The notes: generated by a model from the sequence alone, not told the origin. A stretch of DNA of 64,000 nt from Actinomyces graevenitzii C83 (GCF_000239695.1 NZ_JH470338.1:62001-126000); one strand, 5' to 3'; positions 41,797 to 51,985 are shown, counted from the stretch's first letter. Made by a program: numbers and translations.

Positions 41797-44700
41797 TTAA
41801 CGGAGATGACTGCTGAAGTGTGCGTAGGGCACCCAAGATAAGGGATCAACTGCGTACCGAGAATCCATACGAAGTTTATCGACGGCGTCAGTCATGGCCT
41901 GTGCCACTGCCGGAGCAAAGGTCTTATCTACAGGTTCTGCGGTGATGTCTGCATATAGGGTCGTTACGAAAGGCACAACCGAGTCGTCTCGTACCGGTAA
42001 GGTGGCGGCCACGACCTCCTTAAATCCGGCCTGCTGCGCCGCCCCAGCTACGTGCAGGGCCTCATTAGGGGTCGTGAAGTCACCTGACGCCGAGTCGCAG
42101 GTTAGGAGAACCGCTAACTGGCCCTTGTCTGCACGACTCGCTGCCAGATCACGGAGCGTGAACCGACCGTCGAATAGGTCGATTCCAGCCTCGAATGAAT
42201 CATTCCGGTCTAGCCAGCCGTGCGCACTTACGTGGAGCAGAGTGCATTCTGGTAGTGCAGCGCGGAAGGCAGAAATCGTGGCGTTATCATCAAAGAGGTG
42301 GTTTATGTGTGCCTGTGGCAGTGCATTATCGATAACCTGCCGCTCATCCTCCAGAGATATGAGCTGTTCAGAGGGATCTACCGATACGTGAAGTACAGTA
42401 TCCAGGGGCCCGTTCTCTGCTTCAGGATGCGAGTCAACCAGTAGGATTGTCGGCAGGTATGACGAAATCACCCGCTCGTGCATGTTGGGCCATTTTGATG
42501 GGTCGTTTTTACGCTGATTAATCTGCGGTTTCCTGCGAGGGTGAATACCGGCGGCGTGTACAGGTAGAAGAGCGAACTCTCCAAGCGGTGACCACCATAC
42601 GTGCGGCCGCTCTTCTGCGGTAGTGATCCGCTCCAGAATAGGGGCAGTTACATTTTCCCAGAGCCACCCTAGGCAATCGAAGATCGCATCTGACTCAGAG
42701 CCATAGGTACATTCGTTATCGGTAATTTTGGCCTGAAGCTTTTCCACCTGCTCTCGCAACTGTCCCTTTGATGCTTTCGGGAGATGGATAAGCAACGGTT
42801 CAGCATCCCCCTTTAGAACTAGCGCTAATGACTTTTCCTCCCCTGGAGCAAGCAGGACAATCGGACCGTCAGTGCCGAGGCCCTGGTACGCATAAGGATC
42901 AGGCACTGTTTGTCCGAGCTCTGCTTCACCCTCATGGGCCCGAAGTCGTAGCTGCTCATCTGGACGCATGTTAGACCGTCGTCTGTCAGTCTCTACATTA
43001 CTAATGAAACCGGAGAGTGACGCCCACTGTTCGTCTCCCCTCTTTTCTGCCAGTGACCGAGCTTGGAGGCCCTGGCGCCACAGGACTGATCGGACATGAT
43101 CAGCCCAGGCAAAAGCTTCGAGACGTTGCTGATTAGCTGCATGCGCAACGGCATGCTCCAGCACTTCCTGCATGTCAGTCAACAGTTTGCGGCGTTCCCT
43201 GAGAGTTAGTCCGATCCATGCTACCTGTGTGGTCAAGGAAACGGCTCGTTTGAATGCTTTGAATGCCTCTTCGTAATCCCCTATCGCTTCCGCATCACGG
43301 GCCCAGCGGGCGGACTGCCCGAATTTTTCTGCCGGGGTGATCCCCTCAAGCAGAGCAGCTTGTCGCTGTGCCTCAAGCGTCTTCTGGGATTGAGATACGC
43401 CGGGTACCAGGTGTTCGAGCCAGCGCAGAGACTGAGCTAGGTTAGACAGAGCTGGCAGGAGACGAGCATCGCTAGACCCCGCAGCAGCAACTGCCTCCTG
43501 AGCTGTTGTGACCGCACTTTTTGCATCCTCGAGTGCTAAGTTATGGTGCCCGCCTTCTTGGAACATCAGTGACCGCTGCCGATACGTGTAGGCTAGATTC
43601 GAGATTTGATATGCTCGATCTGGGTGAGACGTTGGCAGTAGCTCTATGGAGCGCTCCATGTGCAGCAGGGCCTGGTCTATGTCATCCATTGACCCTGTAT
43701 CCTGTGCGCGCGCAGCCAACGCAATCCCAATGTTTGTCTCATACCTATATGCTTCAGTTAGTCGGTTATTTGATGCCACCAGCGCCTCGTTGAAGCAGTT
43801 GATTGCTTTGGTTAGATCCGCTGGGTTATGGTCACGCTCATACCGCTCGAACAGTGCATTCGCTAAGTTGTTCACATAGCCGGCGTAGGTTAGTTCATCG
43901 ATTGTTGAGGCTGCTGCAGCTTGTTGGGCATGCTTGATGGATTCGTCGAGATCCTGTGAGTTCTCGGTATCTCGGTGCCGGTCGCGTAGTGCTAGTGCCA
44001 GGTCGTTTCTACGCTCGGATACTAGGCTAGCTACAGGTTCAGGTAGGGACAGTGCCTGGCGGTATAGCTCAATAGCATGATCTAGCTGGCTCCTATTGGC
44101 GCGCTCTTTGAAGTCATCTGACAGGAGCACAGCGAGGTTAGTCAGGCGTGCGGCTCGCTCTGGATGCTGTTTCGGCGTCAGAGTTAGTGCTTCTTCAGCA
44201 TGTTTGAGTGCCTCATCCAAATCACTTAGGGAGCCGGTTTCGCTGTAGCGGTCGCGCTGGGCGTTACCCACGGCAGAAAGTGCCGCTGCGCGATACAAGT
44301 CAGGATCCGAGAACAGTTCCAGTGCTTTGCTGCCTTGGGTGAGGGCTTCGTCGAGCAGTGCAGAGTCAGGATCCAGCTCATTCGCCTTTCGATAGGCAGA
44401 CACCAGGTTTACTATTGCCACACCCTGATCTTGTGATCCCTCGGGTGCGATATCGATAGCTTCCCGGTACATGCTGAGAGCCTCATCGATCAGGCCTAGA
44501 TCTGAATCGCTCTTGACGGACTCTAAGAGGGCTGAAGCCGTGTTAGTGAGGATGAGGGGACGATCTGAGTCGTCGTCGGGAATTCGTTCCAGTGCCTTAC
44601 GACCCAGGCAGACTGCTTCCTTAATATGGTCTGGGTTTCCGCTCTCGCGTGAGAGACGTCGGAGTAATGTGACAAGGTTAGCTGTATGTCTGGGGTAATC

Positions 44701-45447
44701 GCGGTGGTTGATTCCAAGAAGGTCTAGGCCGTTCCGCATGTAATAGATAGCCTTATCGAGGAAACTTTTGTTGGTTGAAGTGTCGTGTAGGCGTTCCAGG
44801 GCTGCCGCGAGATTTAAATGGGCGGTGGCTGCATATTCTGGGCTCGCTGCCTCTGTCACAGCTCGACGGCCCCAGATCACGGCACGTTTGAGTTCTTCTT
44901 CTGAAGCCTTGGTATGACTTAGGGTCAGTATGAGGTTTCCCTCGATTCCTCGTTTGGCATCTTCGCTCAGTTGGCCGGATGCAAGGGCTGACTCCCAGAG
45001 GGTCACGGCCCGTTGGCGTATTGGCTCTGGTACATCAGCGGCGGCCCCCTCCATTAGTCCTGTGGCAAGGTTGGCCTGGCACTCGGCGATGAGTCTTGAG
45101 TCTGTTCCGTCTTCTTCTGCCTTTTCAAGGGCATTCTCAAGCAACTCCACAAATATGGCGCAGTCCTCGGGATCTTCTCTCTCATCTAACCGGTTCAATA
45201 TCATAAGAGCCACGTCATGTAGATGAGTAGCAGATGAGCGCCCCTGGCGTTCTACGACCGACATACCACGCCTGATTGCCTCGTTCAGATCCTTGGGATT
45301 GCCTTTGTCCAGGAATCGCTGGTATAGCGCACCTGCTACGTACCAGTGGCACTCCATCCAATCTGGATCATCGTTGGATAGGCTGTCTGCTTCCCCCATC
45401 ATCTCATCCAACGAGGGTTCCTCGTCCTTTGATGGTATCTCATCCAC
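41797..45447 (-). CDS. TPR-CHAT protein (caspase-like protease with tetratricopeptide repeats)
   Basis: The 1216-residue protein has roughly the first 800 residues as TPR-like helical pairs with repeated LDEAIKHAQQA/ALxxRYxxTGSLxDLDEA patterns. The C-terminal ~260 residues are a CHAT domain: WWSPLGEFALLPVHAAG, LLHVSAHGWLDR (catalytic His about 1076) and LAVLLTCDSASGD (catalytic Cys about 1117). CHAT proteases with TPR sensors act in bacterial conflict systems, cleaving a partner when triggered; TPR-CHAT is also the protease of type III-E CRISPR complexes. Two short genes start divergently 54 nt away and are candidate partners. The trigger is unknown. Confidence 0.93.
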   Translation of the reverse strand: MDEIPSKDEEPSLDEMMGEADSLSNDDPDWMECHWYVAGALYQRFLDKGNPKDLNEAIRRGMSVVERQGRSSATHLHDVALMILNRLDEREDPEDCAIFVELLENALEKAEEDGTDSRLIAECQANLATGLMEGAAADVPEPIRQRAVTLWESALASGQLSEDAKRGIEGNLILTLSHTKASEEELKRAVIWGRRAVTEAASPEYAATAHLNLAAALERLHDTSTNKSFLDKAIYYMRNGLDLLGINHRDYPRHTANLVTLLRRLSRESGNPDHIKEAVCLGRKALERIPDDDSDRPLILTNTASALLESVKSDSDLGLIDEALSMYREAIDIAPEGSQDQGVAIVNLVSAYRKANELDPDSALLDEALTQGSKALELFSDPDLYRAAALSAVGNAQRDRYSETGSLSDLDEALKHAEEALTLTPKQHPERAARLTNLAVLLSDDFKERANRSQLDHAIELYRQALSLPEPVASLVSERRNDLALALRDRHRDTENSQDLDESIKHAQQAAAASTIDELTYAGYVNNLANALFERYERDHNPADLTKAINCFNEALVASNNRLTEAYRYETNIGIALAARAQDTGSMDDIDQALLHMERSIELLPTSHPDRAYQISNLAYTYRQRSLMFQEGGHHNLALEDAKSAVTTAQEAVAAAGSSDARLLPALSNLAQSLRWLEHLVPGVSQSQKTLEAQRQAALLEGITPAEKFGQSARWARDAEAIGDYEEAFKAFKRAVSLTTQVAWIGLTLRERRKLLTDMQEVLEHAVAHAANQQRLEAFAWADHVRSVLWRQGLQARSLAEKRGDEQWASLSGFISNVETDRRRSNMRPDEQLRLRAHEGEAELGQTVPDPYAYQGLGTDGPIVLLAPGEEKSLALVLKGDAEPLLIHLPKASKGQLREQVEKLQAKITDNECTYGSESDAIFDCLGWLWENVTAPILERITTAEERPHVWWSPLGEFALLPVHAAGIHPRRKPQINQRKNDPSKWPNMHERVISSYLPTILLVDSHPEAENGPLDTVLHVSVDPSEQLISLEDERQVIDNALPQAHINHLFDDNATISAFRAALPECTLLHVSAHGWLDRNDSFEAGIDLFDGRFTLRDLAASRADKGQLAVLLTCDSASGDFTTPNEALHVAGAAQQAGFKEVVAATLPVRDDSVVPFVTTLYADITAEPVDKTFAPAVAQAMTDAVDKLRMDSRYAVDPLSWVPYAHFSSHLR

Positions 45448-45501
45448 GTAGCTAGTATAATTAGCACCTTTCTTTACATAGTTGTTTCACAAGGAGGAAA
45501 A

Positions 45502-45864
45502 ATGGGCTTGTTTAAGTCTTCTCATAGCAATTCTGAGGAACTTCCGTACTGTCCGTCCGCTTCAGAAGAAATTGACAAACAAGCGGCCACCCTCTTTAAC
45601 GGCCCTAACACCCGTATCGTTTGTTGCGACACTATTGATTTCCCCTCCGTTACTATCAATGGGCCATGTCCGCGTTGTAAACACGTTTTCAGTCAGACAC
45701 GGCAGCTTGACCTCGCACCTCTTGTAAAACGTGGCTCAGGCAATAAACAAAAGGAGATCGTTCGAGAGGCACATTTTCTCTGTGAATGTGGGGTTACCCA
45801 TCCGGGTGTTCCTTGTGGGGAGAACGGATGTGGGGCAAGCTTCAGGCTTACTATCCCCAACTAA
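45502..45864 (+). CDS. Zinc-ribbon-like small protein next to the CHAT protease
   Basis: 120 residues, ATG after AAGGAGG. Cys pairs CPRC (about 56-59), CECG and PCGENGCG suggest one or two zinc ribbons; an N-terminal MGLFKSSHS stretch is flexible. No enzyme motif is seen. It is divergent from the TPR-CHAT gene and followed by a membrane protein gene. I infer that it is a regulator or cleavage substrate of the protease. The family is not recognised. Confidence 0.7.
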   Translation: MGLFKSSHSNSEELPYCPSASEEIDKQAATLFNGPNTRIVCCDTIDFPSVTINGPCPRCKHVFSQTRQLDLAPLVKRGSGNKQKEIVREAHFLCECGVTHPGVPCGENGCGASFRLTIPN

Positions 45865-45886
45865 GAGATTTGAGATAGTGGTTCTG

Positions 45887-46360
45887 ATGCAAGCCGAAGA
45901 TTCACCCAAAGAGCGTAGGCGTCCCTCCAATTCTGATCTGCGGTTAATACAGGAGCTGCAACGAAAAGAGCCTGATCAGGTTAGGGCGGAAGCTCGTGTT
46001 TGGCGTAACGGCTACACACTTCTTCTCACAGGAACTGGTGCTGTCTTGACGTTGGCTGCGCCTCGCTTAGGAAGTGCCTCTTGGCCGTGGCGTCTGGCTT
46101 TGTCTCTCTCTTTCGGTGTGGGGATTTTGTTGCTTGCTGTGGCGTTGTGGCTTGTTCTCAATGTAGAAGGCGGTGAACATAAACTTCTACGTGGATTCAG
46201 CCTTGATTCTGTTCTGGACAAATACGGCTCAGTGCAAGCGTTCCTCCTGGACGAAGCCGCCCAAGTACGCAAACGTATTCGTCGTTCCAAGATGTGGGCC
46301 AAGTTAGGTGCGTTGGCTGTGTTCATTGGCCTTATATTGACACTATGGATACCCTCATAA
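45887..46360 (+). CDS. Three-TM membrane protein, candidate effector of the CHAT module
   Basis: I place the start at ATG 45887; GTG 45878 is also possible, and neither has a strong ribosome site. The 157-aa protein has a charged helical N-terminus (1-40), hydrophobic segments at about 43-62, 68-93 and 137-155, and a basic loop (AAQVRKRIRRSKMWAK). Small multi-TM proteins often serve as membrane-disrupting effectors in defence modules. It directly follows the zinc-ribbon gene. Its role as effector is an inference from context only. Confidence 0.65.
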   Translation: MQAEDSPKERRRPSNSDLRLIQELQRKEPDQVRAEARVWRNGYTLLLTGTGAVLTLAAPRLGSASWPWRLALSLSFGVGILLLAVALWLVLNVEGGEHKLLRGFSLDSVLDKYGSVQAFLLDEAAQVRKRIRRSKMWAKLGALAVFIGLILTLWIPS

Positions 46361-46423
46361 TGGGCTTAGCTGCTGCGGTTAGCGATGCCGAAAGATAATG
46401 ACAGGTAGGGGAGGGAGCGGTGA

Positions 46424-47728
46424 ATGACTCTGTCAGGTAAAGCGCAAGCTAAACTGCTTAAAGCGCGCCGTTTAATGATCATCGGGCTTATCGCTTCGGT
46501 GTTTGGTAACTATGTTGTCAATGCTGGCTTCAGTGCCTTTGCGGCATCTGGGACTATCGCGGTTTCTGCTCTTGTTGCTTTAAAAACGATCGAGCAAATA
46601 ATTGTTTTCACCTTCCCGTTTTACGCGCGCATCATTGGCAAAATCAGCCCAGATAAGGCACTAATCACTGTAGACCTGTGTGAAGCGGCAATGAGCGCCA
46701 TCGCTTTAGCCGTCACGTTCTTGCAGCCCCAGCTGGCGATTGGCTGCCTTTTTGCCTACGTGCTTATCGACGCGCTGATCGCTCCGGTCAGTGACCTCGC
46801 CGATGAGTTCTACGGGGCCGCTATCGCTAATGTGGATGAAAAAGCCGCCTTAGCTTTTAACGCCACGCTCTATTCTTGGCTCGCATTTATCGGCTTTGTG
46901 ATTGGCGGGCCGCTTGGCTCTTTCTTCGCCTCGGTTTCCATTGAGGCCTTATTGCTGACAAACCTGGTTTTATCGCTTTGTGGGGCGGGTTTGCGACTAT
47001 TTGCGCGGACCACGTTTGCGGCTGAGCCAATCCTTGACGTTGACGATGACGAATACGCGGTGACTGGTAGCCGCTTGCCGGTAAAAGAGTTTTTCAAGGA
47101 TCTTTTTACCTCGGGGCCGGCGTCTCCGCTGTTATCGCTGATGATACGAATCGCTAGTGCGATGACTGGTGAACTGTTCTTGCTTTGGGTGGCAGGGGTG
47201 TCTGCTGAACGGGCCTCTCACCTGGGTGCTTTTACGGGAATGGGGCTTGTGCTGGCGGTCTTTGGTGTGGGCGCCATGCTTGGGCCGACGGCGGGGCGCT
47301 GGCTGCGTCGTATTGGCTCGGCTAAAACGGTGCTTCTGGCTTCCGCGCTGGTGTCGGGCGCTATTTTGCTGCTGTTTGGCTTATTTGAGTTGACTGTGGG
47401 TAGCTCGTTTATTTTGGCTTTGGGTTTCGTGCTTGCCATAACCATTCTTAACCGGGCGCGGATGGTTGTTCTTGAAACGTTTCGCCAGGCAGAGTTTAAG
47501 GGCACGCGTTTTGTGCGGATCATGAGCTGGTCGTATTCGTTTGGGGCGCTTGGGACGATTCTTGGCTTGCAGATTGGTTACTGGCTGCACCTGTCTACGC
47601 AGCCGGTTGCTTGCCTGTTTATTGGCGGGATTTTGTGGGTCTTTATAGGTGTCATCGTCAACCTTAAGGTCACCCCCAATTATGAAAAGCCCGTATCCCT
47701 TCCAACTACAGAATCTTCATGCTCTTAA
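46424..47728 (+). CDS. MFS transporter
   Basis: 434 residues with about twelve hydrophobic segments. ATG follows GGGAGCG. There is no large extracellular loop; a short acidic loop (DVDDDEYAVTG) sits in the middle between the two six-helix halves, as in MFS exporters. The substrate is unknown. It is co-directional with the CHAT-associated small genes, about 60 nt away, and could share their transcript. A strong shared terminator follows. Confidence 0.85.
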   Translation: MTLSGKAQAKLLKARRLMIIGLIASVFGNYVVNAGFSAFAASGTIAVSALVALKTIEQIIVFTFPFYARIIGKISPDKALITVDLCEAAMSAIALAVTFLQPQLAIGCLFAYVLIDALIAPVSDLADEFYGAAIANVDEKAALAFNATLYSWLAFIGFVIGGPLGSFFASVSIEALLLTNLVLSLCGAGLRLFARTTFAAEPILDVDDDEYAVTGSRLPVKEFFKDLFTSGPASPLLSLMIRIASAMTGELFLLWVAGVSAERASHLGAFTGMGLVLAVFGVGAMLGPTAGRWLRRIGSAKTVLLASALVSGAILLLFGLFELTVGSSFILALGFVLAITILNRARMVVLETFRQAEFKGTRFVRIMSWSYSFGALGTILGLQIGYWLHLSTQPVACLFIGGILWVFIGVIVNLKVTPNYEKPVSLPTTESSCS

Positions 47729-47787
47729 TCAGTGCAGGCCCCGTTGCCTTCACCCTCACCTAACTATGAATAGCCAGTTATAGACAC

Positions 47788-47820
47788 GTGCCCCTTTCGC
47801 GGAAATCGCGAAAGGGGCAC
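47788..47820. terminator. Bidirectional terminator between the MFS gene and hsdR
   Basis: A perfect 14-bp stem, GTGCCCCTTTCGCG (47788-47801) with CGCGAAAGGGGCAC (47807-47820) and loop GAAAT, lies between two convergent genes. Confidence 0.85.
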
Positions 47821-47829
47821 GGCTTGCAC

Positions 47830-50800
47830 CTAGTCCTGCTCTCCAGTAGCTAAGTGTTCCGCTTGTTCGATGACGAGCTGCACGGCTTGTTCACGCTTGT
47901 CCGGCGGGTACTTGTACTTGGCAAGTAGTCGTTTGATGCGTGAACGCATGCGGGCACGCACCGATTCTTTGACCGTCCAGTCCAATGTGGCAGATGAGCG
48001 GATTGTGGCCACCAGTTCCCGGGCGATCATCTTCAGGGTTTCGTCGCCCATTTCCAGGATTGCGGAGTCGTTTTGGATGATGGCGTCATAGAGAGCGATC
48101 TCCGCATCACTTAGTCTCAGCTGCTTAGCGCGTTCGCGGTCTGCACGCATATCCTTGGCCAGGCTGACCAGCTCGGCGATAATCTCTGCCGTCGTGAGCG
48201 ATCGGTTGGTGTAGCGGGTCAAGGCATCATTGAGCATCTCGGAGAACTTGCGGCCCCTGACCAGGTTCTTCCGGCTGACGGTGCGGATCTGGTCCCCCAA
48301 CAGCCGCCTCAGCAGTCCCAGCTGAAGGTTGGGAGTGGTGGAGTGTGCGACGGAGTCGAGGAACTCATCCGAGAGCAGGGACAGTTCCGGGGAGTCCATG
48401 CCGGCGAACTGGAAGACGTCAATGACCTGGTCTGCGGTGACCGCGTCATTGAGCATCTGCCCAAGGACGGTATCGAGGTTGCTGCCCCCGCGCCGTGATT
48501 CACCTGAGTCGGGGTTGAGTATCTTCAATACTGCAGCGCGCACATCGGTGAACAGGCGGACGTCGTTGCGGATGGCCTCAGCTTCAGGACGCGAGGCCAC
48601 GAGCGCGAACGCCTTCGCCAGGGCGAGCACTTGGTCGTTGTACCTGGCGGTGAGGTCCGGGTCAGACAGGACGTGGTCAAGCACGGCGGCGTACTGCGAC
48701 AGACGCTCCTTGGCTGGCAGGTCCGGGGAGGAATCGAAGGTGACGCCGTGGAGCATGCCCCGCACCACGTCATGCTTTTCCAGCATGACATCGACGAGCT
48801 CTTGGATGGGCACACCCGCCTGCTCACGGTCTGAGGGTGAGTACACGCTCAGTGCCTGCTGGAGGGAGGCGAATAGGCCGATGTAGTCGACGATGAGTCC
48901 GCCGGGCTTGTCCTTGAAGCGCCGGTTGACTCGGGCGATGGCCTGCATGAGGCCCGCGCCCTGCATCGGCTTGTCCACGTACATCGTGTGCACGGACGGC
49001 GCATCGAATCCGGTGAGCCACATGTCGCGAACGATGACGATCTCCAACTCGTCATCAGGGTTCTTCGCCCGGAGCTTGAGGTCACGCCGTTCATCCTTGG
49101 AATGGATGTGTGGTTGGAACTCGGCGGGGTCAGCAGCAGAGCCTGTCATCACGACCTTGATACGGCCCTTGTCGATGTCATCGGAATGCCATTCGGGGCG
49201 CAGGGCTGTGATCTTGTTGTAGAGGGCGACGGCGATGCGTCGGCTCATCGTCACGATCATTGCCTTGCCGGCCATGGAGGAGCGGCGCTTCTCCCAGTGG
49301 GCGACGATGTCGGCGGCAATCGCATCCAGCCGCGCTTCGGCACCGACGAGAGCCTCGAGGCGAGACCACTTGCTCTTGGCCTGCTCCGACTCTGTCTCGC
49401 TCGCCTCAGTGGTCTCGTCCACCAGTGCGTCCAGGCCCTTGAGCTGTTCGTCATCAAGGGCGATTTTTGCCAGGCGAGACTCGTAGAAGATCTTGACGGT
49501 GGCTCCGTCCTCGACTGCGCGAGTGAGGTCGTAGACGTCGACGTAGTCGCCGAAGACAGCGCGGGTGGAGCGGTCATTGGTCTCGATCGGGGTGCCGGTG
49601 AAGCCGAGGAAGGTGGCTCCCGGTAGTGCGTCACGCAGGTGCTTGGCCAGTCCGGCTTTCAACCTGCCCTGGCTGTCGAGGCTTTCCTCGAAACCGTACT
49701 GGGAGCGGTGGGCCTCATCGGCGATGACGACCACGTTGCGGCGGTCGGTGAGCACCGGGTTGGTGTCACCGTCCTGGCCGGGTGCGAACTTCTGCAGGGT
49801 GGTGAAGATGATCCCGCCCGAGGCGCGGGTCAACAGACGGCGAAGATCGTCTCGTCCAGTTGCCTGCACCGGGGTTTCCGGCAGGATCTGCGCGGGCGCG
49901 AACACCTCACCGTAGAGCTGGTCATCAAGGTCGTTACGGTCGGTGATGAACACGAGGGTGGGGTTGGCCATGCGCGGGTCACGCATGAGCTTGGCGGCGT
50001 AGAAGACCATCTCAAAGCTCTTGCCGGAGCCCTGGGTGTGCCACACCACGCCACCACGCTTGTCCCCAGCGGGACCGGCGGCGCGTACGGTTGATTCCAC
50101 TGCGGCGTTGACGGCCCAGTACTGGTGGTACTTCGCGATGCGTTTGATGATGGCGCGGCGCCGCTGCCCGGTTGCATGGTCGGTGACCGCCTCGTCGGAG
50201 TAGACGACGAAGTTGCGCAGGATGTCGAGGAAACGCTCGGGTGCGAACACTCCCTTGAGCAGCACCTCGAGGGCAGGCCGGTTCGTGATGACGTCACGCC
50301 CGTCAATGGTCTTCCACGGTGCATAGTGCTCGAAGCCGCCAGTGAATGAACTCATCGCCGCACTGGTGCCATCAGAGATGACTGTGACGACGTTGGGAAT
50401 GAATACACTCGGGATCTCACGCCGATAAGTCTGGATCTGGTTCCAGGCATTGCGGAGAGTGGCGTTCTCATCAGCCGGGTTCTTCAGCTCCAACAGGCCA
50501 ACGGGCAGACCGTTGAGGAAAATGAGCACGTCGGGTCGGCGGTTGTGGCCGGCCTCGATAATGGTGAACTGGTTGAGCGCCCGCCAATCGTTGTTCCCCG
50601 GGGTATCGAAGTCCACGAGCTGTAGGCGCACGGTGGAAGGTCTGCCGTCATCACCAGTTGTTTCAACCGGCACGCCGCGCACCATCAGTTCATGAAGCCG
50701 CTGGTTCTCACTCATGACATCCTGCGACTCCGCGCGTTGAATCCGCGCCACAGCAGAACGAACAAGATCAGGATCAACGCCAGGGTTCAGACGGGTGAGT

Positions 50801-50967
50801 GCGTTAGCCACGTGGCTCCACAGGATGCAGTCACCAAGGGAATCCCTGACATCCTCCACTGCGGCATCCACGGGTGCGTACCCCGTGTGGAAACCAATCT
50901 CAGCCAGCCACTCCTTCGCCGCCTGCTCCACAGTCGACTCGTCGAAGTGATCAGTGCGCATCATCAT
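47830..50967 (-). CDS. hsdR: Type I restriction enzyme R subunit (helicase-endonuclease)
   Basis: I start at the ATG triplet at 50967 (MMMRTDHFDEST). The longer open frame upstream runs out of frame over the rhuM-like gene and is spurious. The ~1045-aa protein has a PD-ExK nuclease (RRPDVLIFLNGLPVGLLELK), Walker A VVWHTQGSGKS, VVIADEAHRSQ, LGFTGTPIE and the later motif QAIARVNRRF. HsdR translocates DNA and cuts when HsdMS meets unmethylated sites. It overlaps the rhuM-like gene by 17 nt and appears intact. Confidence 0.96.
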   Translation of the reverse strand: MMMRTDHFDESTVEQAAKEWLAEIGFHTGYAPVDAAVEDVRDSLGDCILWSHVANALTRLNPGVDPDLVRSAVARIQRAESQDVMSENQRLHELMVRGVPVETTGDDGRPSTVRLQLVDFDTPGNNDWRALNQFTIIEAGHNRRPDVLIFLNGLPVGLLELKNPADENATLRNAWNQIQTYRREIPSVFIPNVVTVISDGTSAAMSSFTGGFEHYAPWKTIDGRDVITNRPALEVLLKGVFAPERFLDILRNFVVYSDEAVTDHATGQRRRAIIKRIAKYHQYWAVNAAVESTVRAAGPAGDKRGGVVWHTQGSGKSFEMVFYAAKLMRDPRMANPTLVFITDRNDLDDQLYGEVFAPAQILPETPVQATGRDDLRRLLTRASGGIIFTTLQKFAPGQDGDTNPVLTDRRNVVVIADEAHRSQYGFEESLDSQGRLKAGLAKHLRDALPGATFLGFTGTPIETNDRSTRAVFGDYVDVYDLTRAVEDGATVKIFYESRLAKIALDDEQLKGLDALVDETTEASETESEQAKSKWSRLEALVGAEARLDAIAADIVAHWEKRRSSMAGKAMIVTMSRRIAVALYNKITALRPEWHSDDIDKGRIKVVMTGSAADPAEFQPHIHSKDERRDLKLRAKNPDDELEIVIVRDMWLTGFDAPSVHTMYVDKPMQGAGLMQAIARVNRRFKDKPGGLIVDYIGLFASLQQALSVYSPSDREQAGVPIQELVDVMLEKHDVVRGMLHGVTFDSSPDLPAKERLSQYAAVLDHVLSDPDLTARYNDQVLALAKAFALVASRPEAEAIRNDVRLFTDVRAAVLKILNPDSGESRRGGSNLDTVLGQMLNDAVTADQVIDVFQFAGMDSPELSLLSDEFLDSVAHSTTPNLQLGLLRRLLGDQIRTVSRKNLVRGRKFSEMLNDALTRYTNRSLTTAEIIAELVSLAKDMRADRERAKQLRLSDAEIALYDAIIQNDSAILEMGDETLKMIARELVATIRSSATLDWTVKESVRARMRSRIKRLLAKYKYPPDKREQAVQLVIEQAEHLATGEQD

Positions 50968-51985
50968 TACCTGGATCAATGGCTTTGGCTGCTTCAATGG
51001 TGAAGCGGTCGAAGTCGGAGACGTAGTGGGCGTCCTGAACCTTACGGAACACCGTGAACTCCCGCAGGGCATGGTCATCAGCCATCTTCTTGCTGATGGT
51101 CCCTGCATTGTCGAGAATCTCGCGTGCATCCAGTGTGAGAACTTGGTCGAGAAATTCCACCCAGTCTTCCATTGTGGTGGCGATCTGGCGGCGTGCTCGA
51201 GATTCTGCCAGATTAAGATATGTCTCCACCAGGCGGCCCAGATCCTTGAGTTCATCGGTAGTGAGGTAGTTCTTACCGACGGTGACATCGCTCCGAAGAA
51301 TTTTGCCGTCTGGGCTGTTCTTCCACGAGGTGAGACCCATATACGGTTGGGACGCATCCGCACGCTCTTTGATGAGTTCGGCGGCGGTGTGACCGTGGAC
51401 CGCGTAGTGCATTTTGTTCTGCACGGTGGCGAAGAACTGTTTTGCAACCGGCGAGGAGGACTCGTAATCGACAGCGGTGGTGAAGATATCGGTCACCTTC
51501 TGGTAGAAGCGCCGCTCGGAGAGACGGATCTCCCGGATCTCCTCGAGGAGCTGCTCGAAGTAGTCCACTCCGAGGATCTCACCCTGTTCCATGCGCGCAC
51601 GATCGATGACGTAACCGCGCAGTGTGAAGTCTCTGAGCACTTTGGTCGCCCACTGCCGGAAGTGTGTGGCACGGATGGAGTTCACCCGGTAGCCGACTGA
51701 GATGATGGCGTCGAGGTTGTAGTGCTGTGTGGAGTACGCCTTCCCGTCAACGGCAGTTATCCGGAATTTCCGGATAACTGAGTCTTCGTTGAGCTCGTGC
51801 GACCGGAAGATGTTTCGCAGATGTTCACTGATCGTGCGCACGTCCACGCCAAACAGCTGCGCCATGAGCTTTTGGGTGAGCCAGATTGTTCCGTCCTCGT
51901 AGCGCACCTCGATCGTGCCGTTCGCCTCGCTGGTGAAGACGAGAAACTGCGACGAGGTCACCTCAACATGCTTGTTCTCAGACAC
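50951..51985 (-). CDS. rhuM: RhuM-family protein within the hsd operon
   Basis: GTG 51985 follows GGAGG with 6-nt spacing and overlaps the hsdS stop by 8 nt; a longer frame to 52051 is less likely. The 344-aa protein has the RhuM/virulence-protein pattern: TIWLTQKLMAQLFGVDVRTI (HTH-like), HLRNIFRSHELNEDSVIRKF, NLDAIISVGYRVNS, RATHFRQWATKVL. RhuM genes commonly sit inside type I R-M operons; their role (regulation, anti-toxicity or defence) is not settled. Overlaps on both sides suggest coupled translation. Confidence 0.9.
   Translation of the reverse strand: MSENKHVEVTSSQFLVFTSEANGTIEVRYEDGTIWLTQKLMAQLFGVDVRTISEHLRNIFRSHELNEDSVIRKFRITAVDGKAYSTQHYNLDAIISVGYRVNSIRATHFRQWATKVLRDFTLRGYVIDRARMEQGEILGVDYFEQLLEEIREIRLSERRFYQKVTDIFTTAVDYESSSPVAKQFFATVQNKMHYAVHGHTAAELIKERADASQPYMGLTSWKNSPDGKILRSDVTVGKNYLTTDELKDLGRLVETYLNLAESRARRQIATTMEDWVEFLDQVLTLDAREILDNAGTISKKMADDHALREFTVFRKVQDAHYVSDFDRFTIEAAKAIDPGNDDAH

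Noticed and set aside
50968..51447. N-terminal extension of the hsdR frame over the rhuM-like gene
   Set aside because: Sequence is a low-complexity frame-shadow of rhuM; HsdR homology begins at the ATGs at 50967.
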